A stretch of DNA of 25,211 nucleotides from Hyphomicrobiales bacterium (GTDB lineage: Bacteria; Pseudomonadota; Alphaproteobacteria; Rhizobiales; Xanthobacteraceae), in the NCBI GenBank assembly GCA_026400425.1, contig JAPLPC010000615.1:1-25211 (forward strand), given 5' to 3'. This document shows positions 16,982 to 23,691 of this stretch, one piece after another. How positions within the stretch are numbered: position 1 is the stretch's first letter; each line of letters starts with the position of its first letter. The notes below the pieces were generated by a model. It had not been told where the DNA came from, ran no database searches, and worked only from the letters and a program-made list of their open reading frames with translations. The position numbers were made by a program, and so were the translations under genes.

Positions 16982-17870
16982 CGTGGCCTCCCTGATCAGC
17001 GGTCGCCAGCGCCTCGAGACCACTCCACATGATCTCGAGCCAGTTCGCGACGTCGCCCTGCAGGACCGCGGCGATCGCACGCGACACGTTGAGCCGCTTG
17101 GCGATGTCAGTGTCGTCGGCGTTGATGATTTCGACGAACGTCATGCCGAGCTGCTCGAACGGCACGAGCGCGCCAGCCGCGGCCGCCGGCATCTGCAGGA
17201 TGCGGCGGCCGTCCAGGAAAGGCGCAACCGCCTCGCGCCAGACGTCGTCGGAGGAGGAGCCCGGAAAGAACCGGAACCGGCCGCTGCGCTCGTTCAGGAC
17301 GGCGACGATCTCTGCCGAGGGGCATGCGATCGCCAGCGCCTTGCCGAGGGCGGCGCTCTGACCCATCGCCGCGAAATCGGCCACGAACACCAGCCAGACC
17401 ATGACCTGCACGCCATTGTTGCGCAGATGCGCATCCAGCCGGGCCTTGCCGATGTACTCGACCGTCGCCGCGGCCGACGGCCCGCCGCCGACATCGACGA
17501 CGACGGGCACACCGTCTGCGAGCGAGGCGTCGATCGCAGCCGACAGCGGTTCCATCGCGGTCATCGCGGCCAGCGGATCGCTCCGCATCTCCTCGGTGCC
17601 GGGCAGATGCACGACCGACACCAGATCGGCGTAGAGCCTGGGCAGGAGAGCGGTGCGATCCACCTGCACGATGCGGACGCCGCCGCCCGTCAGGCGATGC
17701 TTGTCGATCAGCAGTCGCGCCAGAGTCGACTTTCCGATCCCGCCCTTGGGGCCGATGACGAGGTGAATGATGGGACCGGTCCTGGCCCGCTCTTCGACTT
17801 TACGCGCGTCCTCGACGAGCCTTACAGCCTTGCGCTGCAGGCGCTTTTCCTTGCGATCCTGATCGTTCAT
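16974..17870 (-). CDS. ParA/MinD-type P-loop ATPase of the transfer operon
   Basis: A 298-residue protein from ATG 17870, preceded by AGAGGA six bases upstream. The deviant Walker A HLVIGPKGGIGKSTLARLL lies at about residues 34-52 and VPVVVDVGGGPSAAATVEYIG near 115 supplies the second motif. A basic, probably coiled N-terminus (RKEKRLQRKAVRLVEDARKVEERA) precedes the ATPase. ATPases of this kind partition plasmids or position conjugation complexes. Because it is first in an operon with the LysM-like membrane protein and the coupling protein, not beside parB, a transfer-linked role (like StbB- or VirC1-type ATPases) is more likely than simple partition. The frame is open upstream to 18002, but that extension crosses the shared motif. 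Confidence 0.85.
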   Translation of the reverse strand: MNDQDRKEKRLQRKAVRLVEDARKVEERARTGPIIHLVIGPKGGIGKSTLARLLIDKHRLTGGGVRIVQVDRTALLPRLYADLVSVVHLPGTEEMRSDPLAAMTAMEPLSAAIDASLADGVPVVVDVGGGPSAAATVEYIGKARLDAHLRNNGVQVMVWLVFVADFAAMGQSAALGKALAIACPSAEIVAVLNERSGRFRFFPGSSSDDVWREAVAPFLDGRRILQMPAAAAGALVPFEQLGMTFVEIINADDTDIAKRLNVSRAIAAVLQGDVANWLEIMWSGLEALATADQGGHDA

Positions 17871-17922
17871 AGCAGTCCTCTTTCCTGGTTGAAGGAACTG
17901 CGAAGGGATCAGACTCGGCGTA

Positions 17923-17947
17923 CCGATTGGTCCCGCGACCCCCCACA
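17923..17947 (-). promoter_or_regulatory. Shared upstream motif, copy 2 (ParA/coupling-protein unit)
   Basis: On the minus strand it reads TGTGGGGGGTCGCGGG then ACCAATCGG, the same 25-base core as copies 1 and 3 with two changes near the 3' end. It ends 52 bases before the ParA-like ATG. Here the GGTC-GCGG-GACC palindrome is complete. Confidence 0.72.
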
Positions 17948-18116
17948 TTCGAAGGGCAGCGTTTTGAGTGGGAGAACGCGTCTGTAACGCAAAGGACCAC
18001 AAATCCTTGCAAGGCCGTCGAGTCCGACGTCCTTGCGAAGGGACTTGTGATCAGTCGATTTGGGTCGCAAACATGCGAGGCTCTACCGAGAGCGTGCGAC
18101 AGATGCGCCATCTTGC

Positions 18117-18183
18117 AACGCTTTCGACACGAGCAAGTGCGTCGAAAGCGTTTTCAGGTTTCGATCCAGCGGTCGGCTGGATC
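18117..18183 (-). terminator. Two perfect stem-loops downstream of the 513-aa gene
   Basis: GATCCAGC (18163-18170) pairs with GCTGGATC (18176-18183) over five bases. AACGCTTTCGAC (18117-18128) pairs with GTCGAAAGCGTT (18141-18152) over twelve. They sit within 85 bases of the 513-aa gene stop. No T-run follows on the minus strand, so they may be factor-dependent terminators, RNA-stabilising hairpins or protein sites. Confidence 0.5.
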
Positions 18184-18200
18184 AACAAAGTCCTGTTCGA

Positions 18201-19742
18201 TCATATGTCGCGTCGAGGTTTTCGCTCGCTTCGAGCGCCGTCCATCCGATCGAGAAGCTTGAAGATCCTGCCCAGCCGGGCATGAATCTCCTCGTTAGAA
18301 TGAAGATGGCTGAGCAATTTCAGCAGCCTCGTGCTGTCTACATCGGCATATTGCGACGCGCCTTTTCCGAGAGGATAGCGCGAGCGCAGAATGTCGATGT
18401 CCAACATCGCTGCCAGCTGGTTATTTCCTCGGTACTTTGCGTCGGACGAATAAAATATGCCTCTGCGATACTCGTCTTCGCAATCCTTGCGCCAGACCGC
18501 CGCTGCATTCCTTGCAAATTTCTGGAAGTAATCTCGATCCTCGACCAACTTCGGGTTGGACCGCGCTAACGCGGCCAAGCGAAGGTTCCATCGACTGAGG
18601 GTCTCGACGTATTCACCGAGAATGACGATCTGCTCGCGATGCCTCACGATTCTCGTTGCGAAGTCATATGCGACTTCAAGAGCAACATCGCGCCTCGCAA
18701 CACGAGCGCCTGTACCGTCCGCTCGCTTGCGCTTGACGGTCCATGTGCCGTCGGTTCCGACCAAAGGGTCGAAGTTCCCGACACCACATCTCAGCGCGAA
18801 TTCCGGCATAAGCTTCATCGCGGCGCGGATGAATCCCGCAAACCTGTCTTCGAATGGGTCGCTGCTCTTGTCGCCGGCCAGGAGTCGCACCTGCACACCT
18901 GGCGGCTCTCTCATGGTTTTGGCGCCGATTTCGAGAGCTTCAGCGATCCATTGATAGATCGGTGGTCTCTTGTCGAAATCGGTTATGGTTCGGTTGCGTT
19001 GGGAATCCTTTTCCTTGCTTCCCCACATCTCGGTCGCGCTTTGAAGCTGGAAAGCGACAATTCGAGCCCGGTTGCCCAAGTTCAGAATGGCCTCAGGCCC
19101 GAGAATCTCAACGAAATCCCGGATCGGGAGGCTTTGCGTGCAATCTCTTGACCTGTGCGAAAGCTCCTGAATGACGCCCGCCAATAGGTTTCGCGGTTCA
19201 GGCAGGATGAGCCGGTAAGACTTGACTGTCGTGCCCTCAGCGGCGGTGAAGGCCCGCTTGATGAGATCAATGTCCGTTGGAAGGAGCTCGCGCGGATTCC
19301 AATTGGCGTCCAGGTTTTTATCTGGAACCCGGAGCGGTCGGATTCGATCGCTGAGTAACTCCTCGCAAGCGTACTTGCTGAGGTTGCGGCGGCCTTTCAG
19401 CGGCCCGATCCTGAGGGCCGGCCCTGCGGGTCGATCGACATTTGCATTCAAGAAATCAGCGAACTGATGAAGCTCTGCGATCAGGTCCTTTCGCCGCTTT
19501 GACGGATAGCGCTGAACACGTCCCTTACCCCTCTGTTTTTCGGAATGTTCTGGCAGATCGTCGAGCCAGTACGGTACATCCGCGGCAAAGGTGTCGCATG
19601 CCGCCACGAAATCCATGGCTAACAATAGCGGCTCGACGGCCTGCTCGCCTCGGTAGAAGTTTAGTGCAAGCCCCAGGAGCTCGGCCGAGACGCGATCGCG
19701 TTGCCTTGCTCTGGTAGCGGAGGCAGGCTTTGCCAGCTTCAT
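18201..19742 (-). CDS. Unknown 513-aa cargo protein
   Basis: The ATG at 19742 overlaps the stop of the upstream HTH-like gene (ATGA), so the two are coupled. I recognise no domain. The protein is soluble, with no signal or membrane helix and no P-loop or nuclease-type HNH/PD-ExK motif that I can see. It is rich in Arg, Asp and Glu and mostly helical by eye. Notable stretches are RPAGPALRIGPLKGRRNLSKYACEELL, LRCGVGNFDPLVGTDGTWTVKRKR and a C-terminal RLLKLLSHLHSNEEIHARLGRIFKLL. The base composition looks less GC-rich than that of the ParA-like and DUF3987 genes. It may be a cargo function of the element (defence, regulation or stress); this cannot be decided here. Confidence 0.8.
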   Translation of the reverse strand: MKLAKPASATRARQRDRVSAELLGLALNFYRGEQAVEPLLLAMDFVAACDTFAADVPYWLDDLPEHSEKQRGKGRVQRYPSKRRKDLIAELHQFADFLNANVDRPAGPALRIGPLKGRRNLSKYACEELLSDRIRPLRVPDKNLDANWNPRELLPTDIDLIKRAFTAAEGTTVKSYRLILPEPRNLLAGVIQELSHRSRDCTQSLPIRDFVEILGPEAILNLGNRARIVAFQLQSATEMWGSKEKDSQRNRTITDFDKRPPIYQWIAEALEIGAKTMREPPGVQVRLLAGDKSSDPFEDRFAGFIRAAMKLMPEFALRCGVGNFDPLVGTDGTWTVKRKRADGTGARVARRDVALEVAYDFATRIVRHREQIVILGEYVETLSRWNLRLAALARSNPKLVEDRDYFQKFARNAAAVWRKDCEDEYRRGIFYSSDAKYRGNNQLAAMLDIDILRSRYPLGKGASQYADVDSTRLLKLLSHLHSNEEIHARLGRIFKLLDRMDGARSERKPRRDI

Positions 19743-20167
19743 TGATCATCCAGGTCAAGCGGACGCGGGCGCGTCTTCAGAATTTCAGCGAGCCGGCTCG
19801 ATGACGAAGCCGACGATCGTGCGGGAACTGTGACACCAGCGCTCTTAATGATTGGTGTGCGGCCGGGCTCATGCTCGAGTTCGAGGAGGCGGTGCGTCGT
19901 CACGCGTCCGTTCACCTCATGAGCGTCTGGCTCGGCGGCAAGTCGAGCGTACTCGGTCCGCAGGTTGTGCGCGGCGATAGCCCGACCAGATTTGTCGCGA
20001 GCGCCGGCTTGGGTCAGGCGCGTGGCGATCTGCCCCCAGGTCAGGCCGCGGCCGCGCAAGGCGTCGAAATCCGTCAAGCAAGACCGCACCGCTCGCCGCA
20101 GCGGGATGCGCTCCGCACCGGCTCCGAGTTTTTCAACGATCGCCTGAATATGCTTGCCAATATCCAT
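19739..20167 (-). CDS. Small HTH-like DNA-binding protein (TraK/KfrA-style), coupled to the 513-aa gene
   Basis: A 142-residue protein starting at ATG 20167, with no clear Shine-Dalgarno. Residues ~25-75 (LRRAVRSCLTDFDALRGRGLTWGQIATRLTQAG, then AAHNLRTEYARLAAE) follow the pattern of short plasmid-borne DNA-binding proteins in which a G-x-TW-x-x-IA-x-x-L helix-turn-helix is followed by a second helix LRxxYxRL. The C-terminal half is disordered, with a serine-rich ARSSASSSSRL run. Its stop overlaps the start of the 513-aa gene, so it may regulate or partner that protein. Alternatively it could bind the element's iterons or oriT. Function is inferred from the helix pattern only. Confidence 0.65.
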   Translation of the reverse strand: MDIGKHIQAIVEKLGAGAERIPLRRAVRSCLTDFDALRGRGLTWGQIATRLTQAGARDKSGRAIAAHNLRTEYARLAAEPDAHEVNGRVTTHRLLELEHEPGRTPIIKSAGVTVPARSSASSSSRLAEILKTRPRPLDLDDQ

Positions 20168-20488
20168 GTGGAAGATGTGTGGCTAGGGATTGTAATCGCA
20201 AGGTCGGTGCGCCCGTGTGACACCGTCAAAGCTGCGTGTGAGAGCAATGTCATCGCGCCTGTGCAGCTGATCGATGCCGCTAGGAGGCAACGCGACAATC
20301 TCTCTGCCAGATGGACGTGGGCGCCGTGCTGCTTCGTCTTTCGAAATGAACGGATCAGATTCAGCATGCATGCCGCGAAGACCGATAGTTCTCTGCGTCC
20401 TTCGTGCTGGCTGGATTGGATCGCGTCGTCGAATGATCTTAGCCGAGACGGGAAGCGGCGATGGGTGCTCCCCATCGCCGCTTCTCGG
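20168..20488. other. Intergenic region between DUF3987 and HTH-like genes
   Basis: No gene is supported. The region should carry the promoter of the HTH-like/513-aa pair. A TTGACG and a TACAAT are present on the minus strand but too far apart (about 29 bases) to pair confidently. A short palindrome GTGT-G-ACAC lies at 20215-20223. A long hairpin occupies the right end. The shared motif seen ahead of the other three minus-strand units is absent. Confidence 0.5.
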
Positions 20489-20490
20489 CT
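20441..20490 (-). terminator. Long stem-loop overlapping the DUF3987 stop
   Basis: AAGCGGCGATGGG (20453-20465) pairs perfectly with 20471-20483. The stem continues outward with AGCCGAG/CTCGGCT (20441-20447 and 20484-20490) around a five-base bulge. The right arm covers the DUF3987 stop codon at 20489-20491. There is no T-run, but the stability and position support an end-of-transcript role. Confidence 0.7.
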
Positions 20491-21904
20491 ACGCCGTCAG
20501 CAAGGCCGGGTGCACGAGCCAGTTCTGTGCGGGCCGGCCCAGGCCGACCCGCTCCGCCGGCTGGAGGAGGCCGCGCAGCTGCAGCTCGCGCAACGCTTCC
20601 TGGATCGCACCGGCATCGCGCAGCGGCGATCCGCGCCCACGCAGGATGTCCTCGCGGGAGTTGATCGTCGCCTTGCCCAGCCGGCGCAGGTGCCGGGCGA
20701 GCTGGGTGGTGGGGGCCTCTTCCTTCTCTCGCGTCACCGTGAGCGTGCGCTCGGCCATCGGCAGGAAGAACTCGGCCATCAAGCCGACAGCGCGCTCCGC
20801 ATCCTCGCCGGAGACCGCAATCGGCTGCTGGCCCTTGCTGACCGCCTCAGTGACCGCGAACACCGCGCTGATACGCCGTGCCTGCTGGGCGGCACGGACG
20901 TAGACATCATGCAGGCGATCGCCGAGATCGTCGAGGCCAGCGGTGAAGGTGCGGCTGGCGCGGTCGAGCACCGTGCGCGCGTCGACCGCCAGCTTGCGCA
21001 GGAGATCAACGGGGCCAGCCTCGCTGGGCAGCTCGTGGATGGGCGTCATATCGGGATAGCTCCACAGGAAGCGGGCACACAGCCCATCCCCTTGCGTGAT
21101 GTGACCGATCGACTGCGGGTGGAGCGCGGCCAGAACGGTCAGCAGCAGCGCCGGCACCACGATGAACCCGGTCTTCAACTTGACCGGGTAGCGCGGCCCG
21201 TCGAAAGCCTGCAGCAGGATCGTGCGGCCGCGATGCCCCTGGCCAGCCATCAGCCCAGTGAGCACGCCGCGGAATTCGGCCGACAGCAGCGTGCGGCCGC
21301 GCGCGTCGTGCTGCAGCTCATCGATGAAGCCCGCACCCGTGGCATCGCACAGGACCAGCGGGGGCCCCGACGCGGCTTCGTCCTCATCCAGATCGGCCGG
21401 GACGGCGCCGCTGCGCAAGATGCGCTGCATCGCGCTCGAGGTCTGCCGCGCCTGATGCGCCGACAACTCCTGCGAGCCCGCCGAGGAGAGCGGGGTGTTC
21501 GCGCCGTGGCCCATGATCGCAGCTTCCGCCTGCTGAAGCGCGTCCTGGGCGATGTCGATCACGGTGCTGCGGCCGGAGCCGGGTCGGCCCACCATCGCCG
21601 CGAACAAGGCGAGCGGCTCGGTCTTCGCCGACGTCAGTCCGATCCGCCAGCGATTGCCGATGGCGCCGGAGACGGTGGCGAGCATGGTGGGGCCGACATA
21701 GGCGGCGCTCAGATGCTGCGTATCCGTGAAACCGCGGACCAGCGCCTCGATGGTCGGGGTGAGGTGCTGCAGCGGGAACACCGGCGCCGGCGTCGACTGC
21801 GGCTGCAAGAACGTCAGATCGGCCGCGAGCCAGTTCGTGCCGATCGCGTCTCCGTTCAGCGGGGCATCGGCCTCCGCCTTGGTCGTGGTACGCTTCTTCG
21901 CCAT
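20489..21904 (-). CDS. DUF3987-type P-loop ATPase (primase/helicase-associated)
   Basis: The 471-residue protein starts at ATG 21904 with a GGAAGG ribosome site seven bases upstream. The frame is open to 21994, but that extension crosses the shared motif. Walker A reads FAAMVGRPGSGRSTVIDIAQDAL (~98-120) and PPLVLCDATGAGFIDELQ a Walker B-like segment. Then come LLSAEFRGVLTGLMAGQG and a C-terminal winged-helix-like part (LARHLRRLGKATINSREDI, ALRELQLRGLLQPAERVG). DUF3987 proteins are commonly encoded on plasmids, phages and integrative elements near replication genes. Here it faces the iteron region, so a role in replication of the excised element is inferred. Confidence 0.85.
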   Translation of the reverse strand: MAKKRTTTKAEADAPLNGDAIGTNWLAADLTFLQPQSTPAPVFPLQHLTPTIEALVRGFTDTQHLSAAYVGPTMLATVSGAIGNRWRIGLTSAKTEPLALFAAMVGRPGSGRSTVIDIAQDALQQAEAAIMGHGANTPLSSAGSQELSAHQARQTSSAMQRILRSGAVPADLDEDEAASGPPLVLCDATGAGFIDELQHDARGRTLLSAEFRGVLTGLMAGQGHRGRTILLQAFDGPRYPVKLKTGFIVVPALLLTVLAALHPQSIGHITQGDGLCARFLWSYPDMTPIHELPSEAGPVDLLRKLAVDARTVLDRASRTFTAGLDDLGDRLHDVYVRAAQQARRISAVFAVTEAVSKGQQPIAVSGEDAERAVGLMAEFFLPMAERTLTVTREKEEAPTTQLARHLRRLGKATINSREDILRGRGSPLRDAGAIQEALRELQLRGLLQPAERVGLGRPAQNWLVHPALLTA

Positions 21905-21968
21905 GATGATGCCTTCCGTTTGAGACCCACGTCGTGTGGGCGGCATCCGATCTACAGGCGACTTAAAC

Positions 21969-21999
21969 CCGATGAGTCCCGTGACCCCCCACAAAATCC
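21969..21999 (-). promoter_or_regulatory. Shared upstream motif, copy 3 (DUF3987 unit)
   Basis: On the minus strand it reads GGATTTTGTGGGGGG then TCACGGGACTCATCGG, differing from copy 1 at one position. It ends 64 bases before the DUF3987 ATG and adjoins the iteron region. Confidence 0.75.
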
Positions 22000-22065
22000 A
22001 ACGTTCCGCGCTCCAGCAGCACGATCGTGCCTAGACTTCCGAATATGGCTGTCAGGCTGGCAGCC

Positions 22066-22089
22066 CGACGAAATGACAGAATGACAATA
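22066..22089 (+). repeat. Iteron-like cluster 1
   Basis: Three head-to-tail 8-bp units: CGACGAAA, TGACAGAA, TGACAATA. Consensus with the other clusters is TGACRAAA. Confidence 0.8.
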
Positions 22090-22134
22090 CTCAGGATGTG
22101 GTGAAGGTACTAAGATACCCAGAGAGCCGGGGCC

Positions 22135-22158
22135 TGACAGAATGACGAAATGACAAAA
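22135..22158 (+). repeat. Iteron-like cluster 2
   Basis: Three 8-bp units: TGACAGAA, TGACGAAA, TGACAAAA. Its first base lies 69 bases after the first base of cluster 1. Confidence 0.8.
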
Positions 22159-22364
22159 ACACCTAGGAACAGCATCGAAGGCCGGACCGATCACCCGGTC
22201 GCCATGTGATTGTGCCGTCCTCGTCTGACAAGTCCGGCCTTGTGTCAGCCGGGAGCATGCGGGCTCTTCGTCAGAACTGGCGCTATCTCGCACGCGGATT
22301 GCGAGACCGCCCGGACGTGCAGGCTTCAAAGGGTTTTTGGGACGTCGGGATACCGACTGGCGAA

Positions 22365-22388
22365 TATTGGCATTTTGACATTCCGTCG
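22365..22388 (-). repeat. Iteron-like cluster 4, inverted
   Basis: On the minus strand the units are CGACGGAA, TGTCAAAA, TGCCAATA. They have the same 8-bp phase as the others and match cluster 1 at 21 of 24 positions. Confidence 0.6.
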
Positions 22389-22506
22389 GACCATGCGGTT
22401 GGGATCTGCACAGTCTCCTCATTGCGGACGAAATTCACGAGTGGGCAGAACCCTGAACCGGTTTCGCCAATTTCCACCGGCCCCTTTTGCCGAGCCGAAC
22501 GTGATC

Positions 22507-22530
22507 CGACGAAATGACGAAATGATAGGA
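22507..22530 (+). repeat. Iteron-like cluster 3
   Basis: Units CGACGAAA, TGACGAAA, TGATAGGA. The first two match the consensus closely and the third is degenerate. Confidence 0.75.
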
Positions 22531-22694
22531 GTCATAGCCGATCACGGCTCGACAGCATTATTCGCAAGTCGATTGTCATCGGACCGGTGCGACCTGCGTT
22601 CCACAATGGTGTTGCCCCCACCGTTGCACGCGACTTGGTTTGCCATCTGCGGCAGATGTCTCAGGTTGCATATGGTGTCCCTCGCCGGAGGCAC

Positions 22695-22765
22695 TCGGTC
22701 CCGGGTCCCGCCGCGTTCCGCGTCGGCGCTATGCTGACCCTCCTGCGGGTGCCTTTTTAACCGGT
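22695..22765 (+). repeat. ~70-bp direct duplication, copy A
   Basis: It begins TCGGTCCCG, contains GGCGCTATGCTGACCCTC and ends TGCGGGTGCCTTTTT plus GGTC. It is repeated 79-84 bases downstream as copy B. The T5 run after a GC-rich stretch is terminator-like, though only a short stem (ACCC/GGGT) is visible. Confidence 0.7.
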
Positions 22766-22778
22766 CTCGGGACTGCAG

Positions 22779-22845
22779 TCGGTCCCGCGTCCCGCAAAGG
22801 GGCGGCGCTATGCTGACGCTCTTGCGGCTGCCTTTTTTGCTGGTC
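22779..22845 (+). repeat. ~70-bp direct duplication, copy B
   Basis: TCGGTCCCG, then GGCGCTATGCTGACGCTC, then TGCGGCTGCCTTTTTT and GGTC. It is about four bases shorter than copy A in the spacer after the first block. Conservation of both ends suggests a functional unit (terminator, attenuator or small RNA 3' end). Confidence 0.7.
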
Positions 22846-22933
22846 CTGTCGGACGATGACTTCATTTCCATCAAGACGACTGTCTCGTTTCGAACTGACT
22901 AATGGCTCCGCCCCTCGCGCGCGCCAGGGTGAA

Positions 22934-23160
22934 GCGCCGGCTTACGCCGGCGCCGACCCGGGCGGTCTCCCCGGTCTTCCGCGCTGTACGCAGACGACGA
23001 ACCATCGCGAGCCTGCCCATTCGCTTGTGCAGACCCGCTTCCAGAGAGCGGCCCTAAGGGGCGGGCGATCCCCCACCGCCCGGTTCGCCCTGGCACTTGC
23101 TACCCCCGGTCTCGCCGACGGGCAGGGGTGCAGGCGCGGAGTGCGCGCTCTGCACCCCTG
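22934..23160 (+). other. GC-rich multi-hairpin leader upstream of parB
   Basis: Perfect stems GCGCCGGC/GCCGGCGC (22934-22953, four-base loop) and CAGGGGTGCA/TGCACCCCTG (23123-23132 with 23151-23160) bracket further GC-rich complementary stretches, including GGGCGG...CCGCCC near 23062-23084. The last stem ends 18 bases before the parB ATG. It could be a structured 5' leader or an operator array for parB control. Confidence 0.5.
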
Positions 23161-23178
23161 TGCAAAACGGAGATCATT

Positions 23179-23691
23179 ATGTCGGCCAAGCAAGTCAAAA
23201 CCATCATCGCGAGCGGTAGCGAAATTTTTATCCCGCTGAGCAAGCTCAAGAAATCCCCGAGGAACGCACGCAAGACGCCACACAGTGAAGCGGCAATCGA
23301 GGGCTATGCATCGAGCATCGCCGCCAAGGGCATTCTACAAAATCTTGTCGTCGAACCTGAGTTTGATGCGGAAGGTGTTGCGACGGGATGTTATTTCGTA
23401 ACGATCGGCGAGGGGCGGCGGCTGGCCGAGCTCTTGCGGGTGAAGCGGAAGGAGATCAAGAAGACCGAGCCGATCCGCTGCATCGTCCATACCGTGAACG
23501 ACGCCTTCGAAATCAGTCTTGACGAAAACGTCACCCGGGAGGACATGCACCCGGCCGATCAGTTCGAGGCCTTCAAGAAGCTGGCGGACGAACGCGGGTT
23601 TGGTGCCGAAGAAATCGCCGCCCGTTTCGGCGTAACGCCGAACGTGGTGCGCGCCAACGCCTGCGGTTGGGTGCGATCTCGCCGAAGTTGA
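23179..23691 (+). pseudogene. parB: ParB-family protein, N-terminal part (disrupted by frameshift)
   Basis: It starts at ATG 23179, seven bases after GGAG. ParB/RepB/Spo0J features are seen: IFIPLSKLKKSPRNARKT, GYASSIAAKGILQNLVVEPE, the nucleotide-binding-like TIGEGRRLAELL, SLDENVTREDMHPADQFEAFKKLADE, and the HTH GFGAEEIAARFGVTPNVVR. After this arginine the frame reads ANACGWVRSRRS and stops. Removing two bases (an extra GC in CGCGC at 23650-23654) restores RQRLRLGAISPKLMQAY in the frame of the next entry. The intact gene would be 671 residues, 23179-25196. Either it is a real recent pseudogene or a dinucleotide sequencing error. Confidence 0.88.

Larger units (their letters stand above)
17871..18200. 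other. Intergenic region: shared motif plus hairpins
   Basis: This 330-base stretch has no supported gene. It holds the shared motif (17923-17947), two perfect hairpins next to the end of the 513-aa gene (18117-18152 and 18163-18183), and an imperfect repeat of CCTTGC-rich sequence at 18005-18042. It should contain the promoter of the ParA-like operon, but no clear -35/-10 is visible. Confidence 0.55.
21905..23178. other. 1.27-kb divergent control region between DUF3987 and parB
   Basis: This is the largest gene-free stretch. From left to right it holds the shared motif (21969-21999), iteron clusters 1 and 2 (22066-22158), inverted cluster 4 (22365-22388) and cluster 3 (22507-22530). A duplicated T-run element (22695-22845) and a GC-rich multi-hairpin zone (22934-23160) follow, ending at the parB ribosome site. 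Open frames here have no ribosome sites, and some consist of repeat-derived peptides, so none is called. Confidence 0.75.

Noticed and set aside
20183..20371. 62-codon minus-strand frame upstream of the HTH-like gene
   Set aside because: No ribosome site and no family resemblance; it lies where a promoter is expected.
19871..22084. Very long plus-strand open frame (737 codons)
   Set aside because: It is the opposite-strand shadow of the DUF3987 and HTH-like genes. It has no ribosome site and a biased arginine/alanine/glutamine-rich composition, and the minus-strand genes carry real motifs.
21952..22422. 156-codon minus-strand frame in the iteron region
   Set aside because: Its repeated CHSVISS-like peptides come from the DNA repeats themselves; no ribosome site, and it overlaps the shared motif.
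22066..22530. CRISPR array in the repeat region
   Set aside because: Units are 8 bp in back-to-back triplets with no regular spacers and no cas genes, so they are iteron-like and not CRISPR.
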